NCBI RefSeq assembly: GCF_029813785.1
Contig: NZ_JARVKY010000001.1
Span: 434,001 to 498,000 of the forward strand
From: Streptomyces sp. DH41
GTDB taxonomy: Bacteria; Actinomycetota; Actinomycetes; Streptomycetales; Streptomycetaceae
DNA: 64,000 nucleotides
Direction: 5' to 3'
Shown: positions 1 to 9,040 of the stretch, piece by piece
Layout: each line of letters begins with the position of its first letter
How positions within the stretch are numbered: the stretch's first letter is position 1
Notes under the pieces: generated by a model
What the model was told of the DNA's origin: nothing
What the model saw: the letters and a program-made list of their open reading frames with translations, nothing else
Databases searched by the model: none
Made by a program: the position numbers and the translations under genes

Positions 1-167
1 TCCATTCCAGGCCCTGGAAAGTCATGTGGATCGCCCGGCCGGCCGCCCTCTGCCCCGAGGCCGTCGGCGACCCGGACTGGGAGGCCATCCTGGACGGGGC
101 CTTCGCCGACCTGCTGCGCGACCTGCTCGCCCCCTGGTCCACTCCCGAGCGACCCGGACCCGAATAG
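1..167 (+). CDS. C-terminal end of a protein cut by the window edge
   Basis: An open frame enters from the left edge and ends at TAG 165-167, giving 54 residues. It is rich in Trp, Asp and Leu, and the last part reads as an amphipathic helix (EAILDGAFADLLRDLLAPW) followed by a short Pro/Glu tail. This would fit the ligand-binding end of a TetR-type regulator, but too little is visible to assign a family. Third positions are strongly GC-biased as in neighbouring genes, so it is a real coding end. Confidence 0.55.
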   Translation, partial: HSRPWKVMWIARPAALCPEAVGDPDWEAILDGAFADLLRDLLAPWSTPERPGPE

Positions 168-266
168 CCCGGCCCCAATGACCCCGGGCCCAGAATTCAC
201 AGTTCGGATTCACAGCTCGGCTTCCCGGCCCGGATTCACAGCGCATCCCCAGGCGGACCACAGTCC

Positions 267-2492
267 GTGCCCATCGGCCGTGGACACGGTGGCGTGGTGA
301 CATCTGCCACCGCTTCACCGCACACGGCCACCGAGCCGCCCGTACCGTCGCCCCCCGCACGCGGCGCGCCACGATGGTCGCTGCCCGCCCTGTCGGCGAT
401 CCTCGCCCTGGCGGCCGGCCTGTACTCCTGGAACCTGTCCGGGGCCGACCTGAACAGCTTCTACAGTGCCGCCGTGCTCAGCGGCACCGAGAGCTGGAAG
501 GCGTGGTTCTTCGGCTCGCTCGACGCGGGGAACTTCCTGACCGTCGACAAGCCGCCCTTCGCCCTGATGGTCATGGGCCTGTCCTGCCGCGTCTTCGGCT
601 ACGGGACCTGGCAGATGATGCTGCCGCTGATCCTGGCCGCACTGGCGACGATCTGGATCCTGCACTCCTCCGTGAAGCGGGTGTGGGGCCACGGCGCGGC
701 GGCGATCGCCGCGCTGGTGCTGGCGCTGACCCCGATCACCGTCGCCATCAACCGGGACAACAACCCCGACACACTGCTGGTGTTCCTGATGGTGGGCGGG
801 GCGGCACTCGGTCTGCGCGCCGTCCGCAACGGGCGGCTGCTGCCCCTGCTGGGCGCGGCGGCCTGCTTCGGGCTCGCGTTCAACACGAAGATGCTCCAGG
901 GCTACATCGCACTCCCGGCGGTCTTCGCCGTGTACGCGTACGCGACGGACCTCGGCTGGGCGAAGCGGATCAGGAACCTGGTGCTCGCCGCGGTCGCCCT
1001 GGCCGTCTCCAGCTTCTGGTGGGCGGCGGCGGTGTCCCTGGTTCCCGCCTCCGAGCGGCCGTACATCGGCGGTTCCACGGACGGCACGGCCTGGGACCTG
1101 ATCACGGGCTACAACGGGCTCGGCCGGGTCTTCGGCGGCGACGGCAACATGGGCGGAGGAGGAGGCGGAGGCGGCGGCTTCTCGGGCGCGGCGGGCATCG
1201 GCAGGATGTTCAACGACGTGCTCGGCGGCCAGATCTCCTGGCTGCTCCCCTTCACGGGCATCGCGCTCGCCGGCGGCCTGGTGCTGTGCGGCAGGGCGCC
1301 CCGTACCGACCCGACGCGCGCCGCACTGGTGCTCTGGGGCGGCTGGACGGCCGTGCACTACCTGACCTTCGCCATGGCCGAGGGCACCATGCACCCGTAC
1401 TACACGACCGCGCTCGCGCCCGGCATCGCGGCGCTGTGCGGGGGCGGCGGTGTCATGCTGCTGCGCGCCTTCCGGGCGGACCGGCGGTGGGTGTGGGTGC
1501 TGCCCCTCGCCCTCGGAGTCACGGGTGTCTGGGCAGTCGTGCTGCTGCGTCGCGCCCCGGGCTGGAACACCTGGCTGTGGCCGTCGATCGCGGTGGTGAC
1601 GGCGCTGGCGATCACGGGGCTGCTCGTCTTCCGTCCGGGGCACCGGGTACGGCTGCTGGCGGTGTCGGTGGCCGCGGCCGTCGTCGCCGGGGTCGCGGGT
1701 CCGGCGGCGTACGCCTGGTCGGTACCGTCCGGTTCGGGCGGCGGCATGGGCGGCACCAACCCGACCGCCGGTCCGCCGACGGGCGGCGGGACGGGCGGCC
1801 CGGGCGGCGGGGGCGGGTTTCCTGGTGGCGGAGGCGGAGGCGCCGGCCGGGACGGGTTCCCGGGCGACAGGAACGGCGAGGGGCCAGGCGGTCAGCCGCA
1901 GGGCGCCCAGGAGGCCCCGCCCAGCGGCACCTTCCCAGACGGTGGCGAAAACGGCCAGGCTCCCCGGGACGCCGGTGAAACCAGCGACACGCCCCCGAAC
2001 GGCACACCCCCGAGCACCGACACCCGCACGGGCAACGGCACGGGCGACCGGCCGGACGGTGCCAGTGGCTTCGGCGGCGGCATGGGCGGCGCGAGCAGCG
2101 AACTGATCGCCTACCTGAAGAAGCACCAGGACGGCGCCACATGGCTGCTGGCGGTGTCGAGTTCACAGAGCGCCGCGCAACTCATCCTCAGCAGCGGCGA
2201 ACCGGTCATCTCCATGTGGGGCTGGTCCGGCAGCGACAACGCCATGACACTCCCCCGACTCAAAGAGCTGGTGAAGAACGGCGAGTTGCACTATGTCCAG
2301 GTCGGCGGCGGCATGGGCGGGGGCTCCGGGGCCGGCTCCCAGGTGACCCAGTGGATCCAGGAGCACGGCACGGCCGTCGAGGAGAGCGAGTACGACGCCG
2401 CCGCCTCGTCCGGCTCCTCCGAAGACGATTCCACCTCGCAGGCGGAAAACACGTCGGCCGTATACCGGTTGGACCCGTCGGACGTCACCTGA
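267..2492 (+). CDS. GT-C membrane glycosyltransferase (PMT/ArnT-like, GT39/GT83 type) with Gly-rich segments
   Basis: A 741-residue integral membrane protein. The N-terminal half has many hydrophobic segments. Its first extracytoplasmic loop contains an acidic residue (GADLN) and is followed by a DKPP motif near residue 92, both typical of PMT_2-type transferases that move a sugar from a polyprenyl-phosphate carrier onto an outside acceptor. A run of glycines sits near residues 293-302. After the last membrane span comes a long Gly/Pro/Thr-rich linker (about residues 490-610) and then a small soluble C-terminal domain. Such a C-terminal domain is usual in the YkcA/YkcB-like actinobacterial members. 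GTG 267 is the longest start. GTG 294 and GTG 297 are also possible, and no clear ribosome binding site decides between them. Acceptor and donor are unknown. Confidence 0.75.
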   Translation: MPIGRGHGGVVTSATASPHTATEPPVPSPPARGAPRWSLPALSAILALAAGLYSWNLSGADLNSFYSAAVLSGTESWKAWFFGSLDAGNFLTVDKPPFALMVMGLSCRVFGYGTWQMMLPLILAALATIWILHSSVKRVWGHGAAAIAALVLALTPITVAINRDNNPDTLLVFLMVGGAALGLRAVRNGRLLPLLGAAACFGLAFNTKMLQGYIALPAVFAVYAYATDLGWAKRIRNLVLAAVALAVSSFWWAAAVSLVPASERPYIGGSTDGTAWDLITGYNGLGRVFGGDGNMGGGGGGGGGFSGAAGIGRMFNDVLGGQISWLLPFTGIALAGGLVLCGRAPRTDPTRAALVLWGGWTAVHYLTFAMAEGTMHPYYTTALAPGIAALCGGGGVMLLRAFRADRRWVWVLPLALGVTGVWAVVLLRRAPGWNTWLWPSIAVVTALAITGLLVFRPGHRVRLLAVSVAAAVVAGVAGPAAYAWSVPSGSGGGMGGTNPTAGPPTGGGTGGPGGGGGFPGGGGGGAGRDGFPGDRNGEGPGGQPQGAQEAPPSGTFPDGGENGQAPRDAGETSDTPPNGTPPSTDTRTGNGTGDRPDGASGFGGGMGGASSELIAYLKKHQDGATWLLAVSSSQSAAQLILSSGEPVISMWGWSGSDNAMTLPRLKELVKNGELHYVQVGGGMGGGSGAGSQVTQWIQEHGTAVEESEYDAAASSGSSEDDSTSQAENTSAVYRLDPSDVT

Positions 2493-2530
2493 GCCTCAGC
2501 ACACCCACCACACCGGGCACATCCGGCACA

Positions 2531-2561
2531 GCGTCCCCCGGCCATCCGGGCCGGGGGACGC
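2531..2561 (+). terminator. Strong hairpin after the glycosyltransferase
   Basis: A perfect 13-bp inverted repeat (arms 2531-2543 and 2549-2561, 5-base loop) lies 39 bases after the stop codon. There is no T-tract, as is common in Streptomyces. Confidence 0.7.
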
Positions 2562-2660
2562 CGTCACGGAATCGTCACCCTCCGTACACCCCGCCTCCCA
2601 CATGTCCATGTCACGCTCGTCGAACCGCTCCACTCAACCCGCGTAGATCGGACACCCCAC

Positions 2661-3485
2661 ATGCTCGCGATACGCATACGGCGCCGGAAAGCGGTGGCCC
2701 TTGCCACGGCGGCCGTCCTCGCCGGCCTCACCGCGCCCTCCCTGACCGCGACTGAGGCCACGGCGACGACAGCCACGGCCTCGGACTCGGCCTCGGACTA
2801 CGACTCGACGTACTACGAGGACGCGGTCGGCAAGACGGGCGACGACCTCAAGTCCTCACTCCACACGATCATCAGCGACCAGACGAAGCTCTCGTACTCG
2901 GCGGTCTGGGACGCGTTGAAGACCACCGACCAGGACCCGGCCGACAGCGGCAACGTGGTCCTGCTCTACTCGGGCCTCTCCCGCAGCAAGTCGCTGAACG
3001 GCGGCGACAGCGGCGACTGGAACCGGGAGCACGTGTGGGCCAAGTCCCACGGTGACTTCGGCACCGCGACCGGTCCCGGCACCGACATCCACCACCTGCG
3101 TCCCGAGGACGTCCGGGTCAACAGCGTCCGGGGCAACAAGGACTTCGACAACGGCGGCGACGGTTTCACCGACAGCGGTGGCAGCCTCACCGACTCCGAC
3201 TCCTTCGAGCCCCGCGACGCCGTCAAGGGCGACGTGGCCCGCATGATCTTCTACATGGCGGTCCGCTACGAGGGCGGCGACGGCTGGGCCGACCTGGAGG
3301 TCAACGGCAGCGTCGACAACGGCAGCAGCCCGTACATCGGCAAGCTCTCCATACTGAAGGCGTGGAACGACGAGGACCCGCCGGACGCCTTCGAGGAGCG
3401 CCGCAACCAGGTCATCTACGACTCCTACCAGCACAACCGCAACCCGTTCGTCGACCACCCGGAGTGGGTCGAGGCGATCTGGTAG
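2661..3485 (+). CDS. Secreted endonuclease I family nuclease
   Basis: A 274-residue protein of the endonuclease_1 (His-Me finger) family, which cuts DNA or RNA non-specifically outside the cell. It begins with an arginine-rich n-region and a hydrophobic stretch ending near residue 30, a Sec or possibly Tat signal peptide. The core has the family hallmarks: WNREHVWAKSHG (about residues 114-125, catalytic His), then DIHHLRPED, and NSVRGNKDF. These residues bind the metal and the phosphate. The C-terminal YDSYQHNRNPFVDHPEWV motif is typical of secreted bacterial members. The gene ends 4 bases from the convergent sortase gene. A role in nutrient scavenging or degradation of mycelial DNA is inferred. 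Confidence 0.88.
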   Translation: MLAIRIRRRKAVALATAAVLAGLTAPSLTATEATATTATASDSASDYDSTYYEDAVGKTGDDLKSSLHTIISDQTKLSYSAVWDALKTTDQDPADSGNVVLLYSGLSRSKSLNGGDSGDWNREHVWAKSHGDFGTATGPGTDIHHLRPEDVRVNSVRGNKDFDNGGDGFTDSGGSLTDSDSFEPRDAVKGDVARMIFYMAVRYEGGDGWADLEVNGSVDNGSSPYIGKLSILKAWNDEDPPDAFEERRNQVIYDSYQHNRNPFVDHPEWVEAIW

Positions 3486-3489
3486 GCGG

Positions 3490-4125
3490 TCAGCCCACGA
3501 GGTCGGCGTAGACGATGATGTTGTCCGGGCGGTGACCGTCGGTGATCTCGCCGCCGCAGGTGATCAGGCGCAGCTCGGGGCGGTCGGTCCTGCCGTAGAC
3601 CTTCTCGGTGGGGAACGCGTCCTTGTCGACCTGTTCCAGCGCGGTGACGGCGAAGACCGCGCGGGTGCCGTCCTCGCGGGTGACGTCGATCGTGTCGCCC
3701 GGCTTGATCTCGTCGACGTTCTTCATGACCGCCGGGCCCTTCACCGTGTCGAAGTGGCCGACGAGGACGGCCGGTCCCGTCTCACCGGGAGTCACGCCGT
3801 TCTCGTACCAGCCGATGCGGTCGGCCTGGGCGACGGGGGGGACCTCGATGGTGCCGTCGGCGTTCAGGCCGAGCCTGAGCAGTGGGGTGGTGTCGACTCC
3901 GGCGGCGGCGATGGTGACCCCGACCGGTACCGAGGCGGGCATCGCGGCCGGGGCGGACCCGCTCGGTGCGGGGGACGCCGCGGGTGCGGCGGGTGCGGCG
4001 GCGGACGTGGTGATCTTCGGGGGTGGGGTGGCCGCGTGTCCGTCCGCCCCGCAGCCGGCGAGCGCGGCGGCGAAGGGCAGGACGAGCAGGGCCGTGGCCA
4101 GTCGGCGTCCGGCGGGCAGGCGCAT
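3490..4125 (-). CDS. Class F sortase, predicted lipoprotein
   Basis: A 211-residue transpeptidase. The start ATG at 4125 has an AGGAG ribosome binding site; an upstream in-frame extension is out-of-frame sequence of the neighbour. The N-terminus has a lipobox-like LAGC after a hydrophobic segment, then an Ala/Pro linker. The sortase fold carries its catalytic triad: His in LVGHFDT, Cys in LITCGGE, and Arg in GHRPDN near the end. It lies 89 bases downstream of a gene for a surface protein with a C-terminal membrane anchor, its likely substrate. Class F sortases of actinobacteria have few proven substrates. A true lipobox on a sortase would be unusual; the cysteine may simply lie in a signal anchor. 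Confidence 0.88.
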   Translation of the reverse strand: MRLPAGRRLATALLVLPFAAALAGCGADGHAATPPPKITTSAAAPAAPAASPAPSGSAPAAMPASVPVGVTIAAAGVDTTPLLRLGLNADGTIEVPPVAQADRIGWYENGVTPGETGPAVLVGHFDTVKGPAVMKNVDEIKPGDTIDVTREDGTRAVFAVTALEQVDKDAFPTEKVYGRTDRPELRLITCGGEITDGHRPDNIIVYADLVG

Positions 4126-4141
4126 GTCGTTCTCCTGAAGT

Positions 4142-4198
4142 CCCCGGCCCGGTCCACCGCACACACGCGTGCGCGCGTGCGGTGAACCCGGGCCGGGG
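4142..4198 (-). terminator. Hairpin between the surface-protein gene and the sortase gene
   Basis: A long interrupted inverted repeat: 11 bp (4142-4152 with 4188-4198) and then 8 bp (4155-4162 with 4177-4184). It fills the gap between the two genes and could be a partial terminator, giving less sortase than surface protein. Confidence 0.5.
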
Positions 4199-4214
4199 CG
4201 CGGGTGCGTGCGGC

Positions 4215-5099
4215 TCAGCGGGTGGGGGCCGGCCGGCGTCGGCGCAGTGCGACGAAGGCGACACCGGCGGCGCCGAGGGCCGCGGCCGCTCCGCCGACCG
4301 TCACCAGCGGCGAGTCGCCGCCGTCGGACGCCTCGTAGCCCGCCGCGACGCCGCCCTTCGGGATCACGGAGGTCTGCGTGGTTCCCGCCGGGACCGTCCG
4401 GACCGTCCGGTCCGTCCCGCCGGTCTGGCCGGAGCCGTCGGCCTGGTAGGCGAAGCTGCACCCCTCCGGCAGGCGCGGGAACGAGGTGACCGACGCCGGG
4501 TGGCCGCCGCCCTCCATGTTCGTCCGCAGCCGCGGACTGACGCTGTTGGGCTGGAGGATCTCCGCCAGGAAGCCCGCGCTCGCGGGCAGCTTCGGATGCG
4601 TACGGTTCAGCGACAGGCCTGGGATGAACCCCTCCTCGCCCGCCCCCTGGAAGCGGACGGACGGCCCGGAGGGACTGATCGACAGGATCGCGGTGGTGCC
4701 GGCACCGATGCTCTGGCTCTTCGTCGCCACGCACCGGACCGGCGTCACAGGACCCTGTCCGCCGGAACCCTCGTCGGGCGCCGAGGCCGTCGGACTGGGA
4801 GAGGCGGAGGTCGGCGCGGAAGTCGGGACGGAGGTGGACGCCGGGGGTGAGGACGGGGCCGCCGTGGGGGAATCGGAAGCCGAGGGCGAGGCGGACGTGG
4901 ACGGCGAGGCGGTGACGGAGGGCGAGGCCGTCGCGGAACCGGTCGGCGTGGGAGTGGGAGAGGTATGGGCGACGGCGGTCGCCGCGGAGGCGAGGACGAC
5001 GCCGGTCACCGCGAGGGTGCCGACGGCTCCGCGGAGCACGCGACGACGGCTGGAGGACGGGGACGAAGCAACAAAATGGGGCACAGCGGGCTTTTGCAA
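4215..5099 (-). CDS. Surface protein with Ser/Thr/Pro stalk and C-terminal membrane anchor
   Basis: About 294 residues. TTG at 5099 is chosen because AAAGGTGAG ends six bases before it; an ATG at 5132 is in frame but lacks a ribosome binding site. After an Arg-rich n-region and signal peptide comes a low-complexity Ser/Thr/Pro/Ala stalk of about 80 residues, then a folded domain of about 140 residues with two cysteines that could pair. The end is a hydrophobic helix followed by RRRR, the layout of a sortase sorting signal, but no LPxTG or LAxTG is seen before it. Folded domain not recognised. It is the first gene of a pair with the class F sortase. Confidence 0.75.
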   Translation of the reverse strand: MQKPAVPHFVASSPSSSRRRVLRGAVGTLAVTGVVLASAATAVAHTSPTPTPTGSATASPSVTASPSTSASPSASDSPTAAPSSPPASTSVPTSAPTSASPSPTASAPDEGSGGQGPVTPVRCVATKSQSIGAGTTAILSISPSGPSVRFQGAGEEGFIPGLSLNRTHPKLPASAGFLAEILQPNSVSPRLRTNMEGGGHPASVTSFPRLPEGCSFAYQADGSGQTGGTDRTVRTVPAGTTQTSVIPKGGVAAGYEASDGGDSPLVTVGGAAAALGAAGVAFVALRRRRPAPTR

Positions 5100-5230
5100 G
5101 GAAGGCTCACCTTTCGGATTGGCGCGACCCATTGAGGCTATAAACCGCCAACCAGAGGAACCGTGTGTTCCGCGTCACAGAACTGTCACAGGCCACTCGA
5201 AGCCCGGGTGTGGCCTGTCGCGAGCTGCTG

Positions 5231-6928
5231 TCAGCCCGGACGCGAGCCCAGATGCGTCGGTGCGAACATGCGCAGTACTGCGGGGAGGACGACGACCGAG
5301 GGGCCCGGTGTCCCCAGCGCCTTCGCCAGGTCCGCCTCCAGGGTCTCCGGGGACGTGCGCACGCCCGGCACACCGAAGGACTCCGCCAGTGCCACGTAGT
5401 CGGGGCGGGTCAGTTCCGTCGCCGTCGGCTGCCCGAAGGCGTCCGTCATGTACTCGCGCAGGATGCCGTAGCCGCCGTCGTCGACGATGAGCCAGGTGAC
5501 GTTCAGGTCGTACTGGCGGGCGGTGGCCAGTTCGGCGACGGAGTACAGGGCGCCGCCGTCACCGGACACCGCGAGGACGGGATGGGTGGGATCGGCGGCC
5601 GCGGCTCCCAGGGCCGCCGGGAAGCCGTAGCCGAGGCCGCCGGCGCCCTGGGCCGAGTGCATGGTGTTGGGGGCCTTGGCGTCGAAGGCCGACCACGCCC
5701 AGTAGGTCAGGATGGTCATGTCCCAGAAGGACGGGGCGCCGGACGGGAGGGCCCCCCGGACGGCGGCGAGGACGTCCTGTTCGAGGGTGAGCTCCTGGGA
5801 GGCGATGCGCTCGCGGACCTTGTCCAGTACCGCCCGTACGCGCTCCGGGGCCGCCTGGTCGGTGCGCTCCTCGACCGTCTCCAGCAGCGCCTGGAGGGCG
5901 AGGCGGGCGTCGGCGTGGATGCCGAGGGCCGGATGGTTGGACTCGAGTTTGCCGAGGTCGGCCTCGATCTGGACGAGGCGGCCGCGTGGTGTGAACGTGT
6001 GGTAGTTCGAGGAGAGTTCGCCGAGGCCGGAGCCGACGACCAGGAGTACGTCGGCGTCCTCGAGGAAGTCCGTCGTGTGGCGGTCCTCCAGCCAGGACTG
6101 GAGGGAGAGGGGGTGGGTCCAGGGGAACGCGCCCTTGCCGCCGAAGGTCTGGACGACGGGGGCCTGGAGCCGCTCCGCCAGTTGCCGCAGCTTCTTCGAC
6201 GCGTCCGCGCGGACCACTCCCCCGCCCGCGATGATCGCGGGGCGTTCCGCGCGCGACAGCAGGTCGGCGGCGACCGCCGTCAGTTCGGGGCGCGGGGGCA
6301 GTTCCTCGGGGAAGGTGTCGCCGCCCGTCACCACCGGGATCGACGTCGGGGCCGACAGGACGTCCTGCGGGATCTCCACCCACACCGGCCCGTGCGGGAC
6401 GGTCAGCGCCGACGTCCACGCCTCGGCGATCGCGGACGGGATCTGGGACTGGGCGCGGACCGTGTGGACGGATTTCACCACGCCCCGGAAGGACGCCGCC
6501 TGGTCCGGGAGTTCGTGCAGATAGCCGCGGCGGCCGCCGCCCAGGCCCGCCGTCGGGACCTGGCTGCTGATCGCCAGCACGGGAGCGGAGGCCGCCCGCG
6601 CCTCCTGGAGCGCGGCCAGCGAGGTGAGCGCGCCCGGCCCGGTCGACAGCAGCAGCGGGGCCGCCTCGCCGGTGATCCGGCCGTACGCGTCCGCCGCGAA
6701 ACCGGCGTTGTTCTCCACCCGCAGGCCGATGTAGCGCAGGTCGGAGCGGCGCAGCGCGTCGAACACACCGAGGGCGTGCTGGCCGGGCAGGCCGAAGACG
6801 GTGGTCGCGCCGAGCGAGGCCAGCGTCTCCACGACCAGGTCTCCGCCGTGGCGGCCGCCGGGAGGGTTCAGCGCGGCCTCCGTCTGGGCGGCGGTCGGAC
6901 GGAGTACCAGGTCGTGGTCGTGGGTCAC
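5231..6928 (-). CDS. Thiamine pyrophosphate-dependent enzyme, acetolactate synthase/IlvB-like
   Basis: A 565-residue TPP enzyme with the usual three domains: N-terminal Pyr domain ([10 protein letters not shown] near residue 45, catalytic Glu in [15 protein letters not shown]), central domain, and C-terminal PP domain with the TPP/Mg motif [15 protein letters not shown] followed about 20 residues later by DDGGYG. The start is a GTG that overlaps the agmatinase-family stop codon (GTGA), so the two are translated together. The substrate is unknown. The pairing suggests it acts on a keto acid or aldehyde from the same guanidino or amino-acid pathway rather than in branched-chain amino-acid synthesis. 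Confidence 0.82.
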   Translation of the reverse strand: MTHDHDLVLRPTAAQTEAALNPPGGRHGGDLVVETLASLGATTVFGLPGQHALGVFDALRRSDLRYIGLRVENNAGFAADAYGRITGEAAPLLLSTGPGALTSLAALQEARAASAPVLAISSQVPTAGLGGGRRGYLHELPDQAASFRGVVKSVHTVRAQSQIPSAIAEAWTSALTVPHGPVWVEIPQDVLSAPTSIPVVTGGDTFPEELPPRPELTAVAADLLSRAERPAIIAGGGVVRADASKKLRQLAERLQAPVVQTFGGKGAFPWTHPLSLQSWLEDRHTTDFLEDADVLLVVGSGLGELSSNYHTFTPRGRLVQIEADLGKLESNHPALGIHADARLALQALLETVEERTDQAAPERVRAVLDKVRERIASQELTLEQDVLAAVRGALPSGAPSFWDMTILTYWAWSAFDAKAPNTMHSAQGAGGLGYGFPAALGAAAADPTHPVLAVSGDGGALYSVAELATARQYDLNVTWLIVDDGGYGILREYMTDAFGQPTATELTRPDYVALAESFGVPGVRTSPETLEADLAKALGTPGPSVVVLPAVLRMFAPTHLGSRPG

Positions 6929-7914
6929 TTGGTCTCGGTCTCCTGGTCCGTCGCGCGCGCCCGGGCGATCTGGCGGCTCATGATGGTGGTCAGTTCGTAG
7001 GCGGTGTGGGACGCCGCCACCGACGTGATCTCCGCGTGGTCGTACGCGGGGGCCACCTCGACGACGTCGGCCGACACCAGGTTGCAGGATGCCAGGCCGC
7101 GCAGGATCTCCAGCAGCTCGCGGGAGGTCATACCGCCGGCCTCGGGGGTGCCGGTGCCGGGGGCGTGGGCGGGGTCCAGGCAGTCGATGTCGATGGAGAT
7201 GTAGAGGGGACGGTCGCCTATGCGCTGCCGGAGCTGGTCGGCGACCTCGTCGGCGCCGCGGCGGTAGACGTCGGCGGAGGTGACGATGCCGAAGCCCATC
7301 TTCTCGTCGTCGGTGAGGTCCTGCTTGCCGTACAGGGGGCCGCGGGTGCCCACGTGGGAGAGGGCCGACGTGTCGAGGATGCCCTCCTCGACCGCGCGCC
7401 GGAACGGGGTGCCGTGCGTGTACTCGGCGCCGAAGTAGGTGTCCCAGGTGTCCAGGTGGGCGTCGAAGTGGAGCAGGGCGACCGGGCCGTGCTTCCTGGC
7501 GACCGAGCGGAGCAGCGGCAGGGCGATGGTGTGGTCGCCGCCCAGGGTCATCAGGCGGGCGCCGGTGCCGAGGAGGTCGTCGGCGGCGGCTTCGACGGTC
7601 TCGACGGCCTCGTTGATGTCGAAGGGGTTCACGGCGATGTCGCCGCCGTCCGCGACCTGGGCGAGGGCGAAGGGGAAGGCGTCCTGGGCCGGGTTGTACG
7701 GGCGCAGCAGGCGGGACGCCTCGCGGATGGCGTTGCCGCCGAAGCGGGCGCCCGGCCGGTACGAGACGCCCGAGTCGAACGGCACGCCCACCACGGCGAC
7801 GTCGGCGGTGCCCACCTCGTCCAGGCGGGGCAGCCGGGCGAAGGTCGCGGGCCCGGCGTACCGGGGGACACGGGAGGAGTCGACGGGGCCGCGGGGCGTC
7901 TCGTTGCTGCTCAT
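6925..7914 (-). CDS. speB: Agmatinase/guanidino hydrolase (ureohydrolase family)
   Basis: A 329-residue binuclear manganese hydrolase that releases urea from agmatine or a related guanidino compound. The metal-binding signatures are all present: [13 protein letters not shown], and [22 protein letters not shown] 7914 has a GGAAGG ribosome binding site. The family also contains guanidinobutyrase and guanidinopropionase, and residue-level substrate choice cannot be read here, so the symbol is the family default. It is the first gene of a two-gene operon with the TPP enzyme, which argues for a degradative pathway rather than plain polyamine synthesis. Confidence 0.85.
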   Translation of the reverse strand: MSSNETPRGPVDSSRVPRYAGPATFARLPRLDEVGTADVAVVGVPFDSGVSYRPGARFGGNAIREASRLLRPYNPAQDAFPFALAQVADGGDIAVNPFDINEAVETVEAAADDLLGTGARLMTLGGDHTIALPLLRSVARKHGPVALLHFDAHLDTWDTYFGAEYTHGTPFRRAVEEGILDTSALSHVGTRGPLYGKQDLTDDEKMGFGIVTSADVYRRGADEVADQLRQRIGDRPLYISIDIDCLDPAHAPGTGTPEAGGMTSRELLEILRGLASCNLVSADVVEVAPAYDHAEITSVAASHTAYELTTIMSRQIARARATDQETETK

Positions 7915-8206
7915 GTACTGCCTTCCTTCTTACGCTTCGTCGCGTATGTACTACTGTCGTCCGACTCTACTGGTGAGCGAGACGGCCGGTGACGACCGGT
8001 TTCGGGGTGCGTCCGTACCGCGCCCGCCGGTCCGGGTCGCAGACTAGGGGGCGGGAAGGCGACCGCACATGTACGTTCCGTCCATACGCCTCCTCGGGAC
8101 TGTCGGGACTGGAGGAAACGTCCATGCCGCCGACCGGACGGGTGACCCACGTCCCAGCGTGCGACATGCCCGAGACGCCGACTGGCGGCTGCCTCACAAT
8201 GGAGCC

Positions 8207-8995
8207 ATGCCGATACCCGGGACACCCAGCCGCGCCGAACTCGCCGAACACCTCGTCAGAACGCGTATCGCGGGCGACGTCGCCACTCCCCGCGAGAACA
8301 ATCTCTCCCACTACCGGAAGCTGGCGAACGGCGACCGCAACTTCTGGCTCGGCCTCGAGCTGGGCGACCGCTGGAGTGACGAGCAGGACGTGCTCGCGGT
8401 GATGGCGGAGCGGGTCGGCGTCAACGACGACCCGGAATACCGGTACGGCCAGGACACCATCGACCCCGAGCTGACCGTGGCCGCGCTGGAACGCATGGCC
8501 GGGCGGCTGCGCAAGGCGGCCGACGGCGGGCAGCGGGTGCTGTTCGCGACCGGTCACCCGGGCGGCCTGCTCGACGTGCACCGCGCCACGGCCGACGCAC
8601 TGCGCACCGCCGGCTGCGAGATCGTCGTGATCCCGGAGGGGCTGACGACGGAGGAGGGGTACGTCCAGCAGTTCGCGGACGTGGCCGTGCTGGAGCACGG
8701 TGCCTCGCTGTGGCACACCCACTCCGGTGAACCGATGAAGGCCATCCTGACCGGTCTGGAACGGGCGGGCCGCCCGCTGCCCGACCTGGTGGTCGCCGAC
8801 CACGGCTGGGCCGGTTACGCGGCTCAGCACGGCCTCGACTCCGTCGGCTACGCGGACTGCAACGACCCGGCGCTCTTCGTCGCCGAGTCCGAGGGCACCC
8901 TCCAGGTCGCGGTGCCGCTGGACGACCACGTGGTCAGCCCGCGCTACTACGACCCGATGACGGCGTATCTGCTGACGGAGGCGGGGCTGAAGTAG
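8207..8995 (+). CDS. Conserved actinobacterial phosphatase-like protein
   Basis: 262 residues. It has Asp/His-rich loops: FATGHPGGLLDVHRAT near residue 110, LEHGASLWHTHSGEP near residue 165, and VVADHGWAG near residue 195. The pattern of conserved His, Asp and Gly suggests a metal-dependent phosphatase. I recall Streptomyces homologues annotated simply as phosphatase, but I cannot name the fold with certainty. It is divergent from the agmatinase operon across about 290 bases. ATG 8207 is preceded by GGAG only two bases away, so the start is not certain. Confidence 0.6.
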   Translation: MPIPGTPSRAELAEHLVRTRIAGDVATPRENNLSHYRKLANGDRNFWLGLELGDRWSDEQDVLAVMAERVGVNDDPEYRYGQDTIDPELTVAALERMAGRLRKAADGGQRVLFATGHPGGLLDVHRATADALRTAGCEIVVIPEGLTTEEGYVQQFADVAVLEHGASLWHTHSGEPMKAILTGLERAGRPLPDLVVADHGWAGYAAQHGLDSVGYADCNDPALFVAESEGTLQVAVPLDDHVVSPRYYDPMTAYLLTEAGLK

Positions 8996-9040
8996 CCCGG
9001 CCCGCCCGCCCCGCCCCGCCCGTCCCGTCCCGTCGGCCCG

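Noticed and set aside
315..2126. 603-codon open frame antisense to the glycosyltransferase
   Set aside because: Very Arg/Gly/Ala/Gln-rich translation without any domain; an expected shadow frame in GC-rich coding DNA.
4126..4734. Long version of the sortase starting upstream
   Set aside because: The added sequence is an out-of-frame reading of the surface-protein gene; ATG 4125 has a good ribosome binding site and signal sequence.
5165..7000. 611-codon open frame opposite the TPP enzyme
   Set aside because: No domain, and the opposite strand encodes a full TPP enzyme with catalytic motifs.
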